Assembly (NCBI GenBank): GCA_025055285.1
Contig: JANWXM010000001.1
Span: 434,001-498,000, forward strand
From: Saprospiraceae bacterium
Lineage (GTDB): Bacteria > Bacteroidota > Bacteroidia > Chitinophagales > Saprospiraceae
Length of the DNA: 64,000 nucleotides
Reading direction: 5' to 3'
This document shows, in pieces, positions 9,144 through 18,947 of the stretch (positions are counted from its first letter, which is position 1; each line of letters opens with the position of its first letter). The position numbers and the translations under genes are program-made. The notes under the pieces are model-generated. The model did no database searches. It saw nothing but the letters and a program-made list of their open reading frames with translations, and was not told where the DNA came from.

Positions 9144-9785
9144 ATGGATAAACACTTACAGTTGTTAGAAGCTAACCGAGCTTGGGCTAAACGCATGGTA
9201 GAAGAGGATCCTGAATTTTTTACGCGTTCCCTACATGTACAACGCCCAGAGTATCTATGGATAGGCTGCTCCGATAGTCGGGTTCCGCCAGAGTTGATTA
9301 CTCAGATGAAGCCGGGGATGATCTTCAACCACCGCAACATCGCTAATCAAGTGATTCATACTGACATGAATTTGTTGAGTGTGCTGCAATATGCAGTGGA
9401 AGTTTTGGGAGTCAATCACGTGATCGTTTGCGGCCATTATGGTTGTGGCGGTGTCAAGGCAGCGATGACTCGCCATGACTATGGCTTAATCAACAAATGG
9501 CTGCGCCACATAAAAGACGTGTACCGTTTGCACGAAGCAGAACTTGAGGCTATTGCGGACGAGCAAATGCGCCTTAATCGCCTTATTGAACTCAATGTTA
9601 TCGAACAAGTACAGCACGTAGCAGACACTTCCATCGTACAACGCGCGTGGAAAAGACGCCGCGCTCCGCATCTGCACGGATGGGTGTACAATTTAGCCGA
9701 CGGTATTATAACGCCGCTCATCGACATTCCTGCAGGCTCTCACCTAGATCATCCTATTTATGAGTTTGAAGATCTACAGGTGTGA
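9144..9785 (+). CDS. can: Beta-class carbonic anhydrase
   Basis: A 213-aa zinc enzyme interconverting CO2 and bicarbonate. The zinc ligands and catalytic dyad fall at Cys42, Asp44, Arg46 (GCSDSR) and His98, Cys101 (CGHYGCGG), the same numbering as the E. coli Can enzyme. The frame stays open upstream to 9030 and would add 38 hydrophobic residues, but MDKHLQLLEANRAWAKRM is the family N-terminus, so I start at 9144. Family blocks NHRNIANQV and HGWVYNLADG are present. It is a single gene between divergent trxB and convergent topA. The roughly 315 bases upstream show no perfect TAnnTTTG box on this strand. Confidence 0.95.
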   Translation: MDKHLQLLEANRAWAKRMVEEDPEFFTRSLHVQRPEYLWIGCSDSRVPPELITQMKPGMIFNHRNIANQVIHTDMNLLSVLQYAVEVLGVNHVIVCGHYGCGGVKAAMTRHDYGLINKWLRHIKDVYRLHEAELEAIADEQMRLNRLIELNVIEQVQHVADTSIVQRAWKRRRAPHLHGWVYNLADGIITPLIDIPAGSHLDHPIYEFEDLQV

Positions 9786-10015
9786 CTTAATTTTCGTTGT
9801 GCAAAACACGAGTAGCCTGTTTATGCAGTTCTCAAAAGTTGAGCAGCGCTCTATTCCTTCATTGAGCAACGGTTGCGATTGTTTCGCTTTTCCACAGGTG
9901 CAGACCGCTAAAACAGGCGGAGGCTTGGTATGCGATGTTTACTTTTATATAATTTAATGCTTCTTTAAACTAGAAAAGACAAACTAAATTCTGAAAAAAC
10001 GATATACAAATATTT

Positions 10016-12517
10016 TTACTTTGTCGCCTCGGCTATCAAAGCCTTTACCTGTTCAAGGGTAAGCGTGCGTGCCTGTTCTACACTCATAGTCGCGCCATTT
10101 ACTTTGGGCAATTTGATAATTTTTTTTCCAGCGCGAATAAAGGGTCCCCACCGCCCATTTTCAATGCTGATGTTTTCATCGGGCCATCGTTGAATAAGGC
10201 GATTGGCCTCCTTTTCTATTTTAGCCTCAATGAGTTCGATAGCTTGTTTTTCAGTGATTGTCTCAAAAGGTATTTTTGAAGGAATACTTATATATTTATC
10301 TGCCCATTTTAAAAATGGCCCAAAACGCCCTTTTCCCTTTGTAATGGGTTGGTTTTGGTAATATCCTATAGGTGCTTCGGCCGCTAATTTGTTTTGGATG
10401 TATTCAATGGCGCGCTCGAAAGTCACATTGAAAAGATCTTCATTTTTTGGCAAGGATACAAAAAGGTCACCCCATCTCAGATAAGGACCATACCGCCCTG
10501 TATTGAGGATTATCTCCTTGCCTTCGTATTCTCCTACGGAACGCGGCAGGTCGAAGCTCGCTAAAGCCTCTTCGAGGGTAGCTGTTTCAAGTGTAATGCC
10601 AGCTTTCAAATTTGCGTAGCGCGGCTTTTCTCCTTGAGGTAATTCGTCACTTGTCCCAATTTGCACCACCGGTCTGCCAAGACTACTCATCCGAACCAGG
10701 ACGGTCCGGCCTGTTTTGGGGTCTTTACCTAAGATGCGCTCCCCGCTAAATCGCCCTGCCGTACGCAAAGCTTTTTCTACATCCTCATGGAAGGGCCGAT
10801 AAAAATCATCGATCGTTTGCGTCCATTCCTTTTTTCCCTCAGCAATATCATCAAATTGTTGTTCAATTTGCGCCGTGAAGTTGTAGTCCATAATCTTTTG
10901 AAAATGGGCGTCGAGGAAGTCGCTAACGATCATGCCCATGTCGGTCGGATAAAGCACATTTTTAGTGGCACCGACAATTTCTTTTTCTATAGTTTTCTGA
11001 ATGATATCATTTTTTAGCGTTAGCACCTGATAATGGCGGACTTCACCGGGGCGGCTATCCTTCACAACATAACCGCGATTAGGTTCCATAATTTTACTAA
11101 TCGTGGGCGCGTATGTGGAGGGCCGACCGATGCCTAACTCCTCGAGTTTTTTCACTAGGGAGGCCTCCGTATATCGGGCGGGAGGGCGAGTAAAACGCTC
11201 TATGGCAGAAAGTTGCTCCAGGGTTAGTACCTGGCCGACTTTGAGCGGGGGCAAGATGCCTTGCGTCTGTTCTTCATCTTCATCAGTGCTTTCGATGTAG
11301 AGTTTGAGAAAGCCGTCGAAGGTAAGTACTTCACCTTCTGCGATAAGTTGGGCGTCAGGGTGAGTGCTAATTGCGATGTCTACGGTAGTTTTTTCCAATT
11401 CGGCATCGGCCATTTGACAGGCCATAGTGCGCTTCCAAATGAGTTCGTACAGGCGCTGTTCGTCGCGCGTAGAACCAGCAGTGGGGTTTTCGATATAGGT
11501 TGGCCGAATGGCTTCGTGTGCCTCCTGAGCCATAGCGCTTTTTGTTTTGTAGCGCCGCAGCTGGTGATATCGGCTGCCAAACTGTTTAATGATTTGGTCT
11601 CCGATAGCTTGCAAAGCCAACTCACTGAGGCTAGTCGAATCAGTACGCATGTAAGTAATGAAGCCTTGTTCGTAGAGGCTCTGCGCTACAGCCATCGTTC
11701 GGCTGACAGAGAAGCCAAGTTTTCGACTAGCCTCTTGTTGTAGAGTAGAAGTAGTAAAGGGAGGCGCAGGACGCCGGCGCGAAGGGCGCACGTCAATATG
11801 GCGAACTGTATAAATGGCGCCTATGCATTTTTTTAGAAAATCTTCGGCGTCAGTAGCATTGGTCAAACGCTCAGGACTCTCTGCTGTAAAGCTGACCATC
11901 TTACCCTGAGCGTTGGGCGTCAGAAAATTGGCCGTGAGGCGGAAGTAGGGCTGTGGTTTAAAACGCTGGATCTCGCGCTCGCGCTCTACGATAAGTTTGA
12001 CGGCTACCGATTGTACCCGGCCGGCGGAAAGTTGACTCTTAATCTTCTTCCACAGCAATCCCGACAGCTCCCATCCGACTAAGCGGTCGAGTACTCGGCG
12101 TGCCTGCTGAGCATTCACTAGGTTAAGGTTTATGTGCCGAGGGCTCTGCACGGCTTGTTGTATGGCCGGCTTAGTAATCTCGTGAAAGACAATGCGCTTG
12201 GCTTGTAGAGGGTCTAGGCCGAGCACTACGCATAAATGCCAGGAAATGGCCTCTCCCTCGCGGTCTTCGTCGGTGGCTAACCAAACTTCCTCGCTTTGGC
12301 GGGCCGCTTCTTGCAGCTCCTTGACGGTCTTTTGCTTTTCAGGGGGAATGACGTAATTCGGTTTGTATCCATTTTCAACGTCTACACCTAGGTCATTGCC
12401 TTTCTCCAAATCACGAATGTGACCATAGGAGGATTTTACCACAAAATCTTGGCCTAGGTATTTTCCAATTGTTTTTGCCTTGGCTGGTGATTCTACAATG
12501 AGGAGCTTTTTACCCAT
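10016..12517 (-). CDS. topA: DNA topoisomerase I
   Basis: An 833-aa type IA topoisomerase that relaxes negative supercoils. The TOPRIM domain has Glu9 (LIVESPAKA) and the acidic triad Asp83/Asp85/Glu87 in TDEDREGE. The active-site tyrosine is Tyr289 in GFITYMRTDS. Instead of C-terminal zinc ribbons, the last 170 residues contain at least three topoisomerase C-terminal repeats: GRYGPYLRWGDLFVSLP, GRFGPFLKWADKYISIP and GRWGPFIRAGKKIIKLP. This arrangement is common in Bacteroidota. The start at 12517 is supported by the family N-terminus MGKKLLIVESPAKA and by a -7 box ending 8 nt upstream. Confidence 0.97.
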   Translation of the reverse strand: MGKKLLIVESPAKAKTIGKYLGQDFVVKSSYGHIRDLEKGNDLGVDVENGYKPNYVIPPEKQKTVKELQEAARQSEEVWLATDEDREGEAISWHLCVVLGLDPLQAKRIVFHEITKPAIQQAVQSPRHINLNLVNAQQARRVLDRLVGWELSGLLWKKIKSQLSAGRVQSVAVKLIVEREREIQRFKPQPYFRLTANFLTPNAQGKMVSFTAESPERLTNATDAEDFLKKCIGAIYTVRHIDVRPSRRRPAPPFTTSTLQQEASRKLGFSVSRTMAVAQSLYEQGFITYMRTDSTSLSELALQAIGDQIIKQFGSRYHQLRRYKTKSAMAQEAHEAIRPTYIENPTAGSTRDEQRLYELIWKRTMACQMADAELEKTTVDIAISTHPDAQLIAEGEVLTFDGFLKLYIESTDEDEEQTQGILPPLKVGQVLTLEQLSAIERFTRPPARYTEASLVKKLEELGIGRPSTYAPTISKIMEPNRGYVVKDSRPGEVRHYQVLTLKNDIIQKTIEKEIVGATKNVLYPTDMGMIVSDFLDAHFQKIMDYNFTAQIEQQFDDIAEGKKEWTQTIDDFYRPFHEDVEKALRTAGRFSGERILGKDPKTGRTVLVRMSSLGRPVVQIGTSDELPQGEKPRYANLKAGITLETATLEEALASFDLPRSVGEYEGKEIILNTGRYGPYLRWGDLFVSLPKNEDLFNVTFERAIEYIQNKLAAEAPIGYYQNQPITKGKGRFGPFLKWADKYISIPSKIPFETITEKQAIELIEAKIEKEANRLIQRWPDENISIENGRWGPFIRAGKKIIKLPKVNGATMSVEQARTLTLEQVKALIAEATK

Positions 12518-12525
12518 AAGTGCGG

Positions 12526-12533
12526 CAAAAGTA
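12526..12533 (-). promoter_or_regulatory. -7 promoter box of topA
   Basis: On the minus strand it reads TACTTTTG, matching TAnnTTTG. It ends 8 nt before the topA ATG, so the mRNA should have essentially no leader. Confidence 0.5.
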
Positions 12534-12559
12534 CAGGCTTTTCAGCAAGCACGCGAATG

Positions 12560-13174
12560 TTACTGGCCCTTGGCAGTTGACTCTCGCTTTGCAGTGGGTT
12601 GAACAGGCTTGACCGTAGGCTGGGTTTGGGATGTGTCAGAGGGCGGGCGCTTCCGCACCTCTTGATAAATGACTTCGCTTTTTTGGAGTCGTTCTTGCCA
12701 CTCTCTCCTTCGCTTTTCCTTGAAATACGTCGCCAATTGTCGCACTTCAATGGGTTTTTGATTGAGATGTCGGTGAAAGGCTATGATGAGAAAGTCGGCC
12801 ATATCGTCGGGAAAGGTGATTCCTGCGCTGCGTAGGTAGTGCGACAGGCGCGACCCTTCGTAGAAACTCCAGTGAACAATCATCCACTGCCCTAATCGAG
12901 CATGGGTGCGAATGCAGATGCTATCCTCCGGAATTTTCCGAAGGCGGTTTCGTAGCGTTTCGTCGGTAAGCTGGTAGAGCTGATTAATTGCATCGTCCAG
13001 ATTTTTGGGAATATATACCCCGTTTAGTCGGTCTTTTGTGATCCGCTCTTGATAGCGGCGCTGAAATTCCTCCTCCGTGTCTGCTGGCCGATAGGGCTCT
13101 CCTTGAGCTATTCCGCGCGACGTTGTGCACAAAAGCGCAGCGAGCAAGCAGAAAAAGCGAAATACAAGAGTCAT
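12560..13174 (-). CDS. Exported DUF6794-like protein
   Basis: The product is 204 aa with a signal peptide (MTLVFRFFCLLAALLCTTSRGIAQ) followed by an acidic, helical domain. The block IPKNLDDAINQLYQL, then GQWMIVHWSFYEGSRLSHYL and GITFPDDMADFLI, matches my recollection of DUF6794, a Bacteroidota family of unknown function. The C-terminal 30 residues are a low-complexity tail rich in Pro, Thr, Gln and Lys. It ends 42 nt before the topA start on the same strand, but topA has its own promoter box inside that gap. No enzymatic motif is visible. Confidence 0.65.
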   Translation of the reverse strand: MTLVFRFFCLLAALLCTTSRGIAQGEPYRPADTEEEFQRRYQERITKDRLNGVYIPKNLDDAINQLYQLTDETLRNRLRKIPEDSICIRTHARLGQWMIVHWSFYEGSRLSHYLRSAGITFPDDMADFLIIAFHRHLNQKPIEVRQLATYFKEKRRREWQERLQKSEVIYQEVRKRPPSDTSQTQPTVKPVQPTAKRESTAKGQ

Positions 13175-13355
13175 GAGTCATACGGATTTAGGCAGTAAAT
13201 CAGAGCTACCCACAAAACACTAGAAAACAATAGGAGAGAAAGAAATACAGCTTAACAGCCCTAATTTTAATTTAACTAATAACGTCAAAGCGAGAGGAAT
13301 GATGTAAACGTATAAGCGAATTAATGCTCTACATGCCGTTGCACAAAACAAGGCA

Positions 13356-15479
13356 TCAAAAAATAAGCCGGCGATAGAGCGCTATATAGGCTTCGGCAGC
13401 ATACTCGGGTAAATAACGGCGGGCATTTTCGAGGCCGTTTTTTACAAGCCGCTCCCGATAGAAGGGGTCTCTTAGAATGCGAAGGATTCCTTGGCGAATA
13501 TCGGAAGGGTCAAATGGGTTGACTAGGCAGGCGCCGTTTTCTCCCGCTACACTAGGCATACTCGAGATATTGGACGTCACTACAGGACGGCCAACGAGTT
13601 GAGCTTCTAGAATAGGCATACCGAAGCCCTCGAAAGTAGAAGCAAACAGGAGCATATCGCATGCTTCATAAGCATGTACTATGCCAGCGTCGTCTAAGCT
13701 GGGCGTGCACTCATAGGAAATGCCGTAGTACTGCAGGCAGTGCCGCTCTTGAGGGCCTATTTGGCCTACGATGTGTAATGTGCACGGGATGCCTTGAAGG
13801 GCTTCGATATGGCGCCGTAAATTCTTATTAGGCGTAGAGCCGATGTGTAGGATGCGAGGTCGTTCCGTTTGAAACGGTTTTGGTTTGGGTTGAAAATGAG
13901 GTAGTATGGCCGAAGGAATTACTGAGATTTTGTTGACCGGGCATTTCGTGTAGTGGAGGATATCTGCTTTTGTGGCTGCCGAAACGGCTACTACATGTCG
14001 GCAGTGGCGCACAGGCCAGCGAAGCCAGAGCCAGCGCAACAGCCAGCGCTTCAGCGGGTTAGGGTGTTGTGCGAAACCACAATCGTGCACGGTCAACACT
14101 GTTTTGCTACCAGGCAGAAAAAGCGCAGCAAAGTGAATGTCGCCAGTGATGTGGAAAAGGTCGGCGTGCAGGGAGAATAGTTGAGCAGCGATGCGAAGCC
14201 GCGGCCATATACCTCGGCTAGGTGCACAAGCAACGACCTTTTGAAGCTGAAGATCAGGCGCGCGCTCCAAATACGGCCACAAGGCAGCGAAGGAACGCTC
14301 GATGCTGTAATGCCCTAGGGCATAGGGCTTGCGCATTATAAGGCATACCGTCCGACGTCGGTAGGCCCCCAGAAAGCGCTTTGCAATGGATGTTGGGTTG
14401 AAATCAGCGCTTATTTGGGAAGGTGCTTCTTGGCGAATTTGCTGGCGCTTAACAGTATCCCTCATAGCGTCCTGCAGCACCTCGTTCCAAGCCTCTTTTC
14501 GCAGCGGAGCTACCCAGCCGAAATTCCATCGCTCTACGTAGTCGCACAAGCCCACCTGATCGCTAAGGACGACAGCAGTGCCCACTGCTAATGCCTCTAA
14601 CACTGCGATGGCAAAGTTTTCATTCTTAGAGGGCAAAACTAGAAGATCAGAATCCATCAGCAGACGCCATTTCTCTTCACCCAAGACCCATCCTATCCAT
14701 CGAATGCGGTCGGATAAGCCTTTCTCATGGGCTAGCCGTTGCATGGCGCGGCCATAAAAGGAATCAACATCTCCAGCAACAAGTAATTCCCATTCGTTTT
14801 TTCTATCTATAGTTGATAGGGTTTCCAGAAGAAAATCTAAACCTTTTTTCGGGTCTATACGAGATAAATAAAGTAGTCGGATTCGGTTTCGAGGTCTTGT
14901 ACGGGCCAAAGGGAGAGGCTTCTCAGGCAATGGTGTGATGACAGGCAGGAGCACGACTTGATGTTCTCTTATAGGTCCTGTCCATTCGCTTCGCTCAAAG
15001 AAGCTAGTTGCATGCCAACGCGCGCGAGCCAATAGCCAATATCCAAGCGTTCGTTGAAAGAAACGCCTGCCAGCTTTACGTAGACTATACGAGCTGAGCA
15101 TGCCATGTGGACTAAATACTGTTCGATAGCCGCGCAACCGACAAATAAGTGCAGCGCCTATAGCTACCCAGTTCCACCACGAATGGATATGTACAGCATC
15201 GAAATAGCTGCCTTGTCGCCATAAAGCCCACCACAATGCCGGGCACAAATGGCTATGGTCGCCTGTCCACCGGCGAAAATAGACGACCTGTACACCTTCA
15301 ATCTCTTGTGGTCTGCCGACAGGTACGTCTAGTTCCTTGGTTCCGTTGGCAGTCGTTGTAAAAACCCATACTTCGGCGCCGCACTTAACCATTTCCTCGG
15401 CCAGGAAACTCACACTTTGAGGAACGCCTCCATAAGCAAATGCAGGTTTGTACGATGGAACAATGTGTAGGATGCGCAT
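13356..15479 (-). CDS. Fused double glycosyltransferase (two GT4-type units)
   Basis: A 707-aa protein made of two complete GT-B glycosyltransferase units in one frame. Unit 1 (about 1-375) opens with MRILHIVPSYKPAFAYGGVP, the N-terminus of GT4 enzymes, and has SRIDPKKGLDFLLETL and the EX7E motif ENFAIAVLE. Unit 2 (about 380-707) restarts with MRKPYALGHYSIE, contains LTVHDCGF, VVAVSAATKADIL, LHIGSTPNKN and the EX7E motif EGFGMPILE. Both units therefore keep the donor-phosphate-binding acidic pair. GT4 enzymes transfer nucleotide sugars, typically in LPS, exopolysaccharide or glycoprotein glycan synthesis; substrates cannot be read from the sequence. The gene stands alone, not in a polysaccharide operon. 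Whether the join is biological or hides a lost stop between two genes is untested. Confidence 0.85.
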   Translation of the reverse strand: MRILHIVPSYKPAFAYGGVPQSVSFLAEEMVKCGAEVWVFTTTANGTKELDVPVGRPQEIEGVQVVYFRRWTGDHSHLCPALWWALWRQGSYFDAVHIHSWWNWVAIGAALICRLRGYRTVFSPHGMLSSYSLRKAGRRFFQRTLGYWLLARARWHATSFFERSEWTGPIREHQVVLLPVITPLPEKPLPLARTRPRNRIRLLYLSRIDPKKGLDFLLETLSTIDRKNEWELLVAGDVDSFYGRAMQRLAHEKGLSDRIRWIGWVLGEEKWRLLMDSDLLVLPSKNENFAIAVLEALAVGTAVVLSDQVGLCDYVERWNFGWVAPLRKEAWNEVLQDAMRDTVKRQQIRQEAPSQISADFNPTSIAKRFLGAYRRRTVCLIMRKPYALGHYSIERSFAALWPYLERAPDLQLQKVVACAPSRGIWPRLRIAAQLFSLHADLFHITGDIHFAALFLPGSKTVLTVHDCGFAQHPNPLKRWLLRWLWLRWPVRHCRHVVAVSAATKADILHYTKCPVNKISVIPSAILPHFQPKPKPFQTERPRILHIGSTPNKNLRRHIEALQGIPCTLHIVGQIGPQERHCLQYYGISYECTPSLDDAGIVHAYEACDMLLFASTFEGFGMPILEAQLVGRPVVTSNISSMPSVAGENGACLVNPFDPSDIRQGILRILRDPFYRERLVKNGLENARRYLPEYAAEAYIALYRRLIF

Positions 15480-15729
15480 AGTAGCCTAAAAAGGAGACGA
15501 GAAGAGGGTAGTAAACCTCAACCTCGACAGTATTTTTCTTGCAAAGGTCAGGCGAGAGCGGTCAAGCGTGCAATGGAAAAGCCTCTTCACGCTTTGCGAT
15601 CGAGGCTTGATCTCCGACCTGTACTGCCGAACTGAAAAAGTTGTCTTTGATAACGCAGCACAACTTTGTAGCTGGAGGCGAAGGACGCAGCCTCTCCGGC
15701 AGTATTAGCCTATTCGATAGTAAGAGTTT

Positions 15730-18700
15730 TTAGTTCCCTTCGTCGTCTAGCGTATCACAGTGATAATGTCGTTCTTGGCGCGGACGAAAGTTATTGGGTC
15801 GTCTAGATCCTTCGGTGTCAGCCTTTCTTTCGGCTTGTACTTTAGCTAACAAGCGAGCTCGTTCGCGGCGCATTTCTTCACGCAGACGGAGGTCTTCTTC
15901 AATATCGAAATACTTGATGCCGTCTACCCACGTCTTTTCAGCGCGCGTATAGACAGATAGAGGATGTCCGCTCCACAAAACAACATCGGCATCTTTTCCT
16001 ACTTTAATACTGCCTACGCGGTCATCTACGCGAAGCATCTTAGCTGGGTTTAGGGTCACCATTTTCCAAGCTTCCTCTTCGCTGACGCCGCCGTATAGGA
16101 CGGCTTTGGCAGCCTCCTGATTGAGGCGGCGAGCCATCTCGGCATCGTCAGAGTTGATGGCCACAAGTACGCCCTGTTGATGCAGTAGAGCAGGATTATA
16201 GGGAATTGCCTGGTAGACTTCGAACTTATACGCCCACCAATCGCTAAATGAACTAGCACCCACGCCGTGTTGACGCATCTCCTTGGCTACCTTGTAACCC
16301 TCTAAGATGTGGGTGAACGTGTTAATGCGGAAGCCGAAGCGTTCAGCTACTCGCATGAGCATAAGGATTTCACTTTGCACGTAGGAATGGCAGGTGATGA
16401 AGCGCTTACTTTCGAGAATTTCCACTAGGGCCTCCATTTCTAGGTCCTTTCGGTAGGGTTTTCCGGAGTACTTCTGCCGAGCATATTCTTGAGCCCGGGT
16501 AAAGTAGTCTATGTAAACTTGTTCGACGCCCATACGCGTCTGAGGGTATCGGGTTCGTTGCACTTCGGCCCAGTTACTTTGCTTGACGTTTTCTCCAAGA
16601 GCAAACTTGATCTGACCGGGCCAGCCCTCAAATTTGAGCGCCTCAGGAGGGAGCCCCCACCGCATCTTGATAAGTTGCGTTTGTCCGCCGATAGGGTTAG
16701 CTGAGCCGTGGAGCAAGTGAGCGCTAGTGACACCGCCAGCCAATTGGCGATAAATGTTGATGTCTTCGTGGTCTATTACATCGCCGATGCGGACTTCGGC
16801 ACTTGATTCTTGAGTGCCCTCATTAACTCCGCGCGAGATAGCAATATGCGAATGCTCGTCTATGATGCCAGCGGTCAGATGTTTTCCCGTAGCGTCGATG
16901 ACAATAGCGTCGTCTTGTGCGGGCAGGTTGCGGCCAATGCGGCGAATTTTTCCGTCGGCAATAAGCACATCGGTGTTGCGCAGGATGCCTTCGCGCTCGT
17001 TTGTCCAGACGGTAGCGTTTCGAATCAGATACGTTTGCGCTGTTGGGCGTTCTTTTCGACCAAATGCTTCAAAGGGGTAGATGACGCTGCCCAGTTGAGG
17101 TTTTTCCGAAAGCTTTTCTGGACGACTGGGCTCCGCTGGGGCATCACCTGTTCGCTCAGCATGCCAGTGGGTCCAAACGCCTTCAGGCGTTGTGCCTCGG
17201 CCCAACCAGCGGTTGCCGCGCACTTCGCCCGTGAGAGAAAAGAAGGCTTTGCTTGTGGTGTCGGGTTGGAAGGAGAGGGTCACTAATCCATTGGCTAGGG
17301 TTAGCTTTGCCTTAATGGTACTGCTATCGGCGCGCATTAGTTGGGCCTCGAGAGCTTCGGGTTTGCCTTTCACCGTTAAGACATAAGAAAGAGTGTCTAC
17401 AGTAAGGCGGTAGATGCCGCTAAGATTGATCTCGGGCTCGGCGCTTATCTCGAAGCGCTGGCCCTGTACCCAAGTTTCAAGGATTTTGGCGTCCTTTTTG
17501 AAAATGTTGCCGTTAGCGATGAAAAAATTAGCCCACTTACCAGGGTCCAGGGAGCCGAGTTGGTCTTGAGCTCGGACAAATTGGGCCGCTTGCCACGTGA
17601 GGGCTTTGAGTGCATCCGTTTCTGAAAGCCCATACTCGATTGCCTTGCGCAAGTTTGGCCAAAATTGCTTCTTATCGGGAAGGTCACCTGCAGTTAAGGC
17701 GAATGGAATACCTGCAGCAGCTACGCGCGCGGGATTGGTAGGTGCTAGCTCCCAGTGCAACAGATCAGCAAAGGGAATGTCTTCAGCATCGAATGATGTG
17801 CGTATGTCTGGCGCTTCAGGGAATTTGAGCGATACGATGATACCTATTAAACCGGCGTTCTTTACTTCGTCGAGTAGCTGATATTCATCGCCTGCTGCTT
17901 TAACGATATATTTTTGGTTAAATTCTTTTCCAATACGCGCAATGCGTAAGATTTCCAGTTTATCGCCAGCTTCAACGACCTGAGGCAAATCCTGTACGCG
18001 ATTCCAAGCTTCAAGAGAAAGATTGCGTTCTTCGGCAGCGCCCGCAGTGCGGTACCACTCGGCATCGAGGTAAGTTTGGCGCAGCAGGGCAATAACGCCC
18101 ATGAGCGAGGTGGGATAGTTCTGCGCAGTGTTGCCTCGGCGCAGCGACAAGTGGTGCGTTGCTCGAGGAATCAACAGCGTTTGATGCTCGCGCTCCGTAC
18201 TCAGGGCAACCAATGCTCCTGTACCTCGCGAGATGCCATCTGGCTGATGGGTGAGCAAGGCACCAAAGCCCATTTTGCGCCATTCGCTTGCAGCTTTGTC
18301 GTCGTTAACAAACACATCAGCAGCATTAAATTCCGGCTTGAGCGACTCGTTCCATGCGTATGCACCTTTCTTGGTGGAATAGGGTTGAAGCGGTGCCGTA
18401 AAGGGATTGCGCGCTTCCGTGCGGATAGGCGGTAAGCCGTAGCCACTGCCATAGAGGTCGAGAAAAGCTGGATAAATAGTTCTTTCTGAGCAATCTACGA
18501 CTACGGCGTCTTTGGGTATAGAAACGCCCTTTCCACAGGCCTCTACTTTTCCTTTGCGGATAACGAGGGTGGCACTGTCGAGTCGCGTCTGATAGTCGCG
18601 GTAAATGGTCGCATTTGTGAACGCGTAGGCGCGATCGCGCAAGTCAGAGGGAGCAGCTTGAGGAAAGGTTCGTTGGGCCTTGGCACTGAAGGAAAGAGTC

Positions 18701-18738
18701 AATTCTCCAAGAAAAAATAGCGTAATCCAGAAGCGCAT
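15730..18738 (-). CDS. Exported double-amidohydrolase protein
   Basis: The product is 1002 aa from the ATG at 18738, where a signal peptide (MRFWITLFFLGELTLSFSAKAQ) begins; the frame runs 40 codons further without protein character. It holds two amidohydrolase-superfamily units. The first (about 30-480) has the beta-sandwich start and a late LGSLDPGKWANFFIA, but the metal-binding HxH position reads PAFLDLYGSGYG, so it has no HxH. The second (about 590-960) keeps DEHSHI, CHSYVQSE, FTHILEGYKVA and the Asp in AINSDDAEMA, a full metal site of the imidazolonepropionase-like type. The likely role is a periplasmic hydrolase of amide or peptide-like substrates; the substrate is unknown. A -7 box lies 25 nt upstream. 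Confidence 0.88.
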   Translation of the reverse strand: MRFWITLFFLGELTLSFSAKAQRTFPQAAPSDLRDRAYAFTNATIYRDYQTRLDSATLVIRKGKVEACGKGVSIPKDAVVVDCSERTIYPAFLDLYGSGYGLPPIRTEARNPFTAPLQPYSTKKGAYAWNESLKPEFNAADVFVNDDKAASEWRKMGFGALLTHQPDGISRGTGALVALSTEREHQTLLIPRATHHLSLRRGNTAQNYPTSLMGVIALLRQTYLDAEWYRTAGAAEERNLSLEAWNRVQDLPQVVEAGDKLEILRIARIGKEFNQKYIVKAAGDEYQLLDEVKNAGLIGIIVSLKFPEAPDIRTSFDAEDIPFADLLHWELAPTNPARVAAAGIPFALTAGDLPDKKQFWPNLRKAIEYGLSETDALKALTWQAAQFVRAQDQLGSLDPGKWANFFIANGNIFKKDAKILETWVQGQRFEISAEPEINLSGIYRLTVDTLSYVLTVKGKPEALEAQLMRADSSTIKAKLTLANGLVTLSFQPDTTSKAFFSLTGEVRGNRWLGRGTTPEGVWTHWHAERTGDAPAEPSRPEKLSEKPQLGSVIYPFEAFGRKERPTAQTYLIRNATVWTNEREGILRNTDVLIADGKIRRIGRNLPAQDDAIVIDATGKHLTAGIIDEHSHIAISRGVNEGTQESSAEVRIGDVIDHEDINIYRQLAGGVTSAHLLHGSANPIGGQTQLIKMRWGLPPEALKFEGWPGQIKFALGENVKQSNWAEVQRTRYPQTRMGVEQVYIDYFTRAQEYARQKYSGKPYRKDLEMEALVEILESKRFITCHSYVQSEILMLMRVAERFGFRINTFTHILEGYKVAKEMRQHGVGASSFSDWWAYKFEVYQAIPYNPALLHQQGVLVAINSDDAEMARRLNQEAAKAVLYGGVSEEEAWKMVTLNPAKMLRVDDRVGSIKVGKDADVVLWSGHPLSVYTRAEKTWVDGIKYFDIEEDLRLREEMRRERARLLAKVQAERKADTEGSRRPNNFRPRQERHYHCDTLDDEGN

Positions 18739-18763
18739 AACACCGAGCAGGTTTAATTTAGAG

Positions 18764-18771
18764 CAAAGGTA
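18764..18771 (-). promoter_or_regulatory. -7 promoter box of the amidohydrolase gene
   Basis: TACCTTTG on the minus strand, matching TAnnTTTG. It ends 25 nt before the ATG at 18738, supporting that start over the longer open frame. Confidence 0.45.
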
Positions 18772-18947
18772 TAGAAGCAATTGACTCTTGCTTTCAGTTG
18801 CTGCGTTTAACGCCAAAGGATTTGGACAAAAATAGCCTTCCGCGCGTTGGCAGCGCAAAAGGTTTCAGCGTACTTAGCGGGAATGAGGCCGCCTACAAAA
18901 TCCTCTTTAGTAAGAAGGTAACTTCGCTTTGCTACGTCTTTATTTTA

